Shown: piece after piece, positions 15,231-17,818 of the stretch
Layout: every line of letters starts with the position of its first letter
Position numbering within the stretch: position 1 is the first letter of the stretch
DNA from: RGIG426 sp045598965
Lineage (GTDB): Bacteria > Bacillota > Clostridia > Oscillospirales > Acutalibacteraceae
Reading direction: 5' to 3'
Assembly: GCA_045598965.1 (NCBI GenBank)
Contig: JAZRVH010000034.1
Span: forward strand, 1-17,818
Length of the DNA: 17,818 nucleotides
The notes under the pieces: model-generated
What the model saw: only the letters and a program-made list of their open reading frames with translations
Told to the model about the DNA's origin: nothing
Database searches by the model: none
Position numbers and translations under genes: made by a program

Positions 15231-16104
15231 AGTTTTGGTACTCCGACGTGATACCGAAATATTCCTCTAAACACAGCCCCGATTTTGCAATTTTCGCCGC
15301 CACATCTTTTCCGACATAGCGAATGTGCCACGGCTCATACATATATCCGGTCTGTGCCTCCTTTCCCCTGGGATACCGCAAAATAAATCCATATTCGTGG
15401 CAGTGTGCCTCCACCCATTTGCCGGTATCGGTGTCACCGAAAGAATCGAGCACCCCGTTCAAATCAATCGCAAGCCCCGTTTGGTGCTCCGAATACCCCG
15501 GGCGAGCGGAATAGCGATCGGCATTCGCCTTGCCGTCGTTTGCCACATAGCGGTCATATAGGGCTTGTTGCGTGTAATAATCCCGAAATCCGGACGATAT
15601 ATACAGCGAAAATCCCGCCTCGGCGGCACCCGCCTTCAACGCATCATAGGCACTGTCGCACTCCGCCGTCAACCCGCCGGGACAGTAGGACGCCGGCAAG
15701 CTGTAAGTCTTGTTGGCAATCATCACCCCGTCCACATACGTCACGCCGTCCACAACCGTAACGGTGTGCCCGTTCGACGTCTTTTCGCCCGAACCGGACG
15801 AGCTTGCAGCCGTTGTTTTTTCGGCCGTTGTCATCTTGGTTGTATGTTCGACCGCCGGCAACGTGGCTTCTGTTGTCGGCTGTTCTGCCGGTTTTTCTGT
15901 TGTCCGCTCTGTTGTCGACTCCGTCGTTTCCTCCGTCGTCGTTTCGGTCACTGTTTCAGTTGCCGTCTCGGTCGCCGCCATTGTTGCGGTTGCGGTTGTT
16001 GTCGGCGGAATCGGCTTTAACGAGGAAACCTCCTCCGTGCGGTTACATCCGCAAACCAGCAGACAAAACGCCGCTATCAAAAGCGTTCCTTGAAACTTTT
16101 TCAA
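15229..16104 (-). CDS. VanY-type D-alanyl-D-alanine carboxypeptidase, lipoprotein
   Basis: Zinc D,D-carboxypeptidase of the VanY (M15B) family that trims the terminal D-Ala of peptidoglycan stems, anchored outside the membrane. From the chosen start the protein has about 291 residues. A lipoprotein signal MKKFQGTLLIAAFCLLVCGC has its lipobox Cys near residue 20. A Thr/Glu-rich linker covers about 35–111, followed by the catalytic domain. Zinc ligands are the His and Asp of SEHQTGLAIDLNG and the His of EPWHIRYVG; SGFRDYYTQQALYDRY is also typical. The frame has two TTG starts. The one at 16104 has AGAGGG seven bases upstream and gives a standard signal peptide, whereas the one at 16122 sits against the upstream terminator hairpin. 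No own promoter is visible. A housekeeping role is more likely than vancomycin resistance, since no van genes are nearby. Confidence 0.88.
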   Translation of the reverse strand: MKKFQGTLLIAAFCLLVCGCNRTEEVSSLKPIPPTTTATATMAATETATETVTETTTEETTESTTERTTEKPAEQPTTEATLPAVEHTTKMTTAEKTTAASSSGSGEKTSNGHTVTVVDGVTYVDGVMIANKTYSLPASYCPGGLTAECDSAYDALKAGAAEAGFSLYISSGFRDYYTQQALYDRYVANDGKANADRYSARPGYSEHQTGLAIDLNGVLDSFGDTDTGKWVEAHCHEYGFILRYPRGKEAQTGYMYEPWHIRYVGKDVAAKIAKSGLCLEEYFGITSEYQN

Positions 16105-16126
16105 AAATAAACCCTCTTTCAAAGTG

Positions 16127-16150
16127 AAAAGCCTTCCGTAGAAGGCTTTT
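16127..16150 (-). terminator. Terminator after the E2-like gene
   Basis: AAAAGCCTTC (16127–16136) pairs with GAAGGCTTTT (16141–16150) around CGTA. On the minus strand it begins about 10 bases after the E2-like stop, with a TTTTC tail. The hairpin ends right before the VanY-type gene, so that gene may rely on read-through. Confidence 0.75.
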
Positions 16151-16160
16151 TGCTTTTTTC

Positions 16161-17003
16161 TTATAATACGTCGTCATTCACAACACGGGGAGCCCCCTCC
16201 AAAAGCGTCGGGTTTTCCAAATATTCCGCAAATCGACGGAACGCAATGGCATAATAGCTTCCGTGACAGATGCGTTCATCCATGACAAGGCCCATGGGAA
16301 TGCACCGTTCAAACTCAATTTCGCCCTTTTTACGGCGAGGCACTTCCTCTATGTTGCCCATCGTAAGGAGCATACTGGTGGTGCCGAAGTTGTATACGTG
16401 GTGATAAATATAATTGGTACGCAGGCTTGCAAGGTTCGACAACGTCATGGTTGCATGGAACGGGCTCATCTCAATCACCGATGCCGGAAGCATTCCGTGC
16501 TTGTCCGCCCACTTGAAAAAGTTTACACCAAACCGCACAAGGCCGGGCACCGAAAACAAAAATCGAATCATTTTTTCGGTGGCATTGTCCGCCTTGGCCT
16601 CTCGGTTGTGTTCTACAAATTCATCAATTTTACGTTGCACCTCAAAAACATCATCCGTGCGGTCAAAGTGCATTTTCGCAATCGTCTCGCCATCCTCCAC
16701 GCCCGGCTGCAACACCACCATACCGATATCAATGCTGTTGCGGGCGTAGATGGTTTTGTTCACGACAAAACGGTTTAACTGCGGATACTCCGCCACCGTG
16801 CGAACAAAAGCGGCAAGCACCAAGCCGATATGGCTTAACGTGTGCCCTTCTTTTTTCTTGTCCCGCATATACTGACGCATCGGCTCAACCGGAATATGCA
16901 CCTTAATGTTGTTCATAGAATCACTGCGTTCCGCCATAATGTGTGCCGCAATCGCATACATCGGGTCGCCGGTCTTAATTCTTCTTCCGTCCTTGCGTTT
17001 CAT
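16161..17003 (-). CDS. Free-standing 2-oxoacid dehydrogenase E2-like (CAT-fold) protein
   Basis: The 280 residues correspond to only the catalytic acyltransferase domain of E2 enzymes (chloramphenicol-acetyltransferase-like fold). No lipoyl or E1/E3-binding domain is present, and no dehydrogenase genes are nearby. Family features are SHIGLVLAAFVRTVAEYPQLN followed by IDIGMVVLQPG, and a C-terminal PMGLVMDERICHGSYY. That last segment aligns with the DHRVxDG active site, but the catalytic His is Glu and the Asp is His. Canonical acyl transfer is therefore doubtful. The substrate is unknown. The frame opens at 17018, but the ATG at 17003 has GGGAG eight bases ahead. It has its own promoter (17041–17069) and terminator. 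Confidence 0.75.
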   Translation of the reverse strand: MKRKDGRRIKTGDPMYAIAAHIMAERSDSMNNIKVHIPVEPMRQYMRDKKKEGHTLSHIGLVLAAFVRTVAEYPQLNRFVVNKTIYARNSIDIGMVVLQPGVEDGETIAKMHFDRTDDVFEVQRKIDEFVEHNREAKADNATEKMIRFLFSVPGLVRFGVNFFKWADKHGMLPASVIEMSPFHATMTLSNLASLRTNYIYHHVYNFGTTSMLLTMGNIEEVPRRKKGEIEFERCIPMGLVMDERICHGSYYAIAFRRFAEYLENPTLLEGAPRVVNDDVL

Positions 17004-17040
17004 AAATTCATCTCCCAAAACGGACTCGTTTAATGTGTGC

Positions 17041-17069
17041 AGTATATCACATTTTCAAAAAAATTGCAA
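17041..17069 (-). promoter_or_regulatory. Promoter of the E2-like gene
   Basis: On the minus strand TTGCAA (17069–17064), 17 bases, TATACT (17046–17041). Predicted start near 17034, giving an approximately 30-base leader. Confidence 0.85.
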
Positions 17070-17177
17070 CCTTTTTGCGAAATTCGGCAACGGTATTTCA
17101 CACACGGCGAAGAGTATCTTTATTCAAAAGATAACCCGGCACCTCTTGACGGCAGTTCTCCCGATGGCAAGTGGGAA

Positions 17178-17531
17178 ATGGTGATGGCAGAAAAACAGGT
17201 AACTATGTATAATGCGTGTGACCATTTCGTGAAACTGCAACTTGTCGGCAAAAAAGAACCGTTCTTTGGAGAATGCATAGGGTATACAAATTCGTTGAAC
17301 AACGAGTCGAAAGTGTCCTGTATGGATATTAAAGCACCCGGAATTTCAAGCATTTACGAAATTTTGGAAAATGGAATTGAAAGCATTACCATTTTAGACA
17401 AAAAAGCGACTCCGACGACCTCACAGAATGTTACAAAAAGGGGTTCACGAAGTAACACCTTGACTTTTTCGTATATACCGTTTATACTAACAATAGAGGC
17501 TCCCCTCTGCCCTTTTTGGCGGAGGCGGTAA
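17178..17531 (+). CDS. Small hypothetical protein with an Sm-like-looking core
   Basis: The frame is open from 17037, but that part overlaps the promoter of the divergent E2-like gene. The ATG at 17178 (or 17184) is the likelier start, with only a weak AGTGGG-type site. The product is up to 117 residues. Residues 10–72 alternate beta-like stretches (FVKLQLVGKKEPFFGECIGY, SSIYEILENGIESITILD). This resembles small Sm/SH3-like barrel proteins common in Clostridia, but I cannot name a family. The last 45 or so codons run through a promoter (17460–17488) and into a terminator hairpin, so the natural C-terminus may be shorter. No clear promoter lies upstream. Third-position base use is more A+T-rich than in the neighbours. 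Could be a decayed gene. Confidence 0.45.
   Translation: MVMAEKQVTMYNACDHFVKLQLVGKKEPFFGECIGYTNSLNNESKVSCMDIKAPGISSIYEILENGIESITILDKKATPTTSQNVTKRGSRSNTLTFSYIPFILTIEAPLCPFWRRR
17460..17488 (+). promoter_or_regulatory. Near-consensus SigA promoter inside the end of the small ORF
   Basis: TTGACT (17460–17465), exactly 17 bases, TATACT (17483–17488). This is one of the two strongest promoters in the window, the other being lexA. Its only possible product is the hairpin that begins within ten bases. Confidence 0.75.
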
Positions 17532-17545
17532 AGCCTCTATTTTTT
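17495..17545 (+). ncRNA. Candidate very short hairpin RNA / nested terminator
   Basis: Outer arms AATAGAGGCT (17492–17501) and AGCCTCTATT (17532–17541) enclose an inner stem CCTCTGCC/GGCGGAGG (17504–17511 with 17518–17525, one G-U pair) and are followed by TTTTTTATT. With the promoter at 17460–17488 the transcript would be about 50 bases and almost entirely hairpin. It may simply be the terminator of the small ORF, but then the strong promoter just ahead has no purpose. Confidence 0.45.
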
Positions 17546-17565
17546 TATTATTTCTTTTCCCGGGC

Positions 17566-17600
17566 AAACAAAAAAGCAGGATGATTGCTCATCCTGCTTT
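17566..17600 (-). terminator. Terminator of the rRNA operon
   Basis: On the minus strand AAAGCAGGATGA (17600–17589) pairs with TCATCCTGCTTT (17584–17573) around GCAA, followed by TTTGTTTG. It lies about 140 bases after the 23S 3' end. Confidence 0.93.
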
Positions 17601-17739
17601 TCTCTATACCCTGAGAACTGAATAAAGAAGCGAATCGAAGAGGTAAAGTGGAAAGAACCGACGAAAGGGATACTTTCGTCATGTGACACCGCATCAAGGT
17701 GTCAAATCAAAAATGTTTCGTTCATGCTTTTCACACGTT
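17601..17739 (-). other. Trailer of the 23S rRNA transcript, with two hairpins and no 5S gene
   Basis: Reading away from 23S, TGACACC/GGTGTCA (17704–17698 with 17690–17684) and GACGAAAG/CTTTCGTC (17680–17673 with 17667–17660) form two hairpins that may serve RNA processing. A TTTATTCAGTTCTCAGGG stretch (17629–17612) resembles conserved spacer boxes in clostridial rRNA operons. The conserved 5S core (CCGAACACGGAAGTTAAG type) is absent on both strands. Confidence 0.75.
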
Positions 17740-17818
17740 GGTCAAGCCCTCGACCTATTAGTACTGCCTAGCTGAACGTGTCACCACGCTTACACATGCA
17801 GCCTATCAACCATATAGT
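17740..17818 (-). rRNA. 23S ribosomal RNA, 3' end only
   Basis: The minus strand reads GGTTGATAGGCTGCATG..., then GTGGTGACACGTTCAGCT, TACTAATAGGTCGAGG and GCTTGACC at the end. These are the conserved last helices of bacterial 23S rRNA. The gene enters from the right edge, so only about 79 bases are present. The exact mature 3' end is uncertain by a few bases. Confidence 0.96.

Noticed and set aside
15229..16104. Vancomycin-resistance gene vanY
   Set aside because: No vanR, vanS, vanH, vanA or vanX neighbours; single VanY-domain lipoproteins are common housekeeping enzymes in Clostridia.

Overview
The window is about 17.8 kb of a bacterial chromosome that looks like Clostridia, probably Oscillospiraceae/Ruminococcaceae-like. 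This rests on strong AGGAGG-type ribosome binding sites, a Gram-positive type LexA with CGAAC-N4-GTTTG operators, the clostridial cluster maf–mreB–mreC–mreD–mrdA–minD–mgsA, and the character of the proteins. No species can be named from the sequence alone. Almost all protein genes are core housekeeping genes on the minus strand.

Layout from left to right. Positions 1–145 appear to be the left end of an IS200/IS605-type insertion sequence. They hold the first codons of its transposase, a long hairpin that buries the transposase Shine-Dalgarno, and a short end palindrome. The element lies just beyond the aspS terminator. Next come aspS and hisS (188–3335), then mgsA and minD (3414–4612) with their own promoter. 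The rod-shape/elongation genes follow: mrdA (PBP2), mreD, mreC and mreB (4715–9237). An intrinsic terminator sits between mreB and mreC. Beyond them, maf, mfd and pth (9346–14002) form a tightly packed transcription unit. On the minus strand transcription runs right to left: pth-mfd-maf, then mreB, (mreC-mreD-mrdA), minD-mgsA, hisS-aspS.

Positions 14003–14577 are the largest non-coding stretch and the most interesting part. It holds the pth promoter and leader, a 45-bp tandem repeat, and a self-contained unit on the minus strand (extended -10 promoter, structured RNA with two C-rich boxes, strong terminator) that I read as a candidate small regulatory RNA. It also holds the lexA promoter with two LexA boxes. 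lexA itself (14578–15162) is the one confidently called plus-strand gene. It converges on a minus-strand VanY-type D,D-carboxypeptidase lipoprotein.

The right end (16161–17818) has a free-standing 2-oxoacid-dehydrogenase E2-like protein that lacks the canonical catalytic motif, a small plus-strand ORF of Sm-like appearance, a near-consensus promoter running straight into a hairpin terminator, and the 3' end of a 23S rRNA gene. The 23S transcript ends in a terminator with no 5S gene behind it.

Functionally the window joins cell elongation and wall synthesis (MreBCD, PBP2, MinD, Maf, VanY), DNA damage response (Mfd, LexA) and translation (AspRS, HisRS, peptidyl-tRNA hydrolase, 23S). No defence system, prophage or biosynthetic cluster is visible. 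The novel candidates here are RNA elements and divergent family members rather than a multi-gene system.
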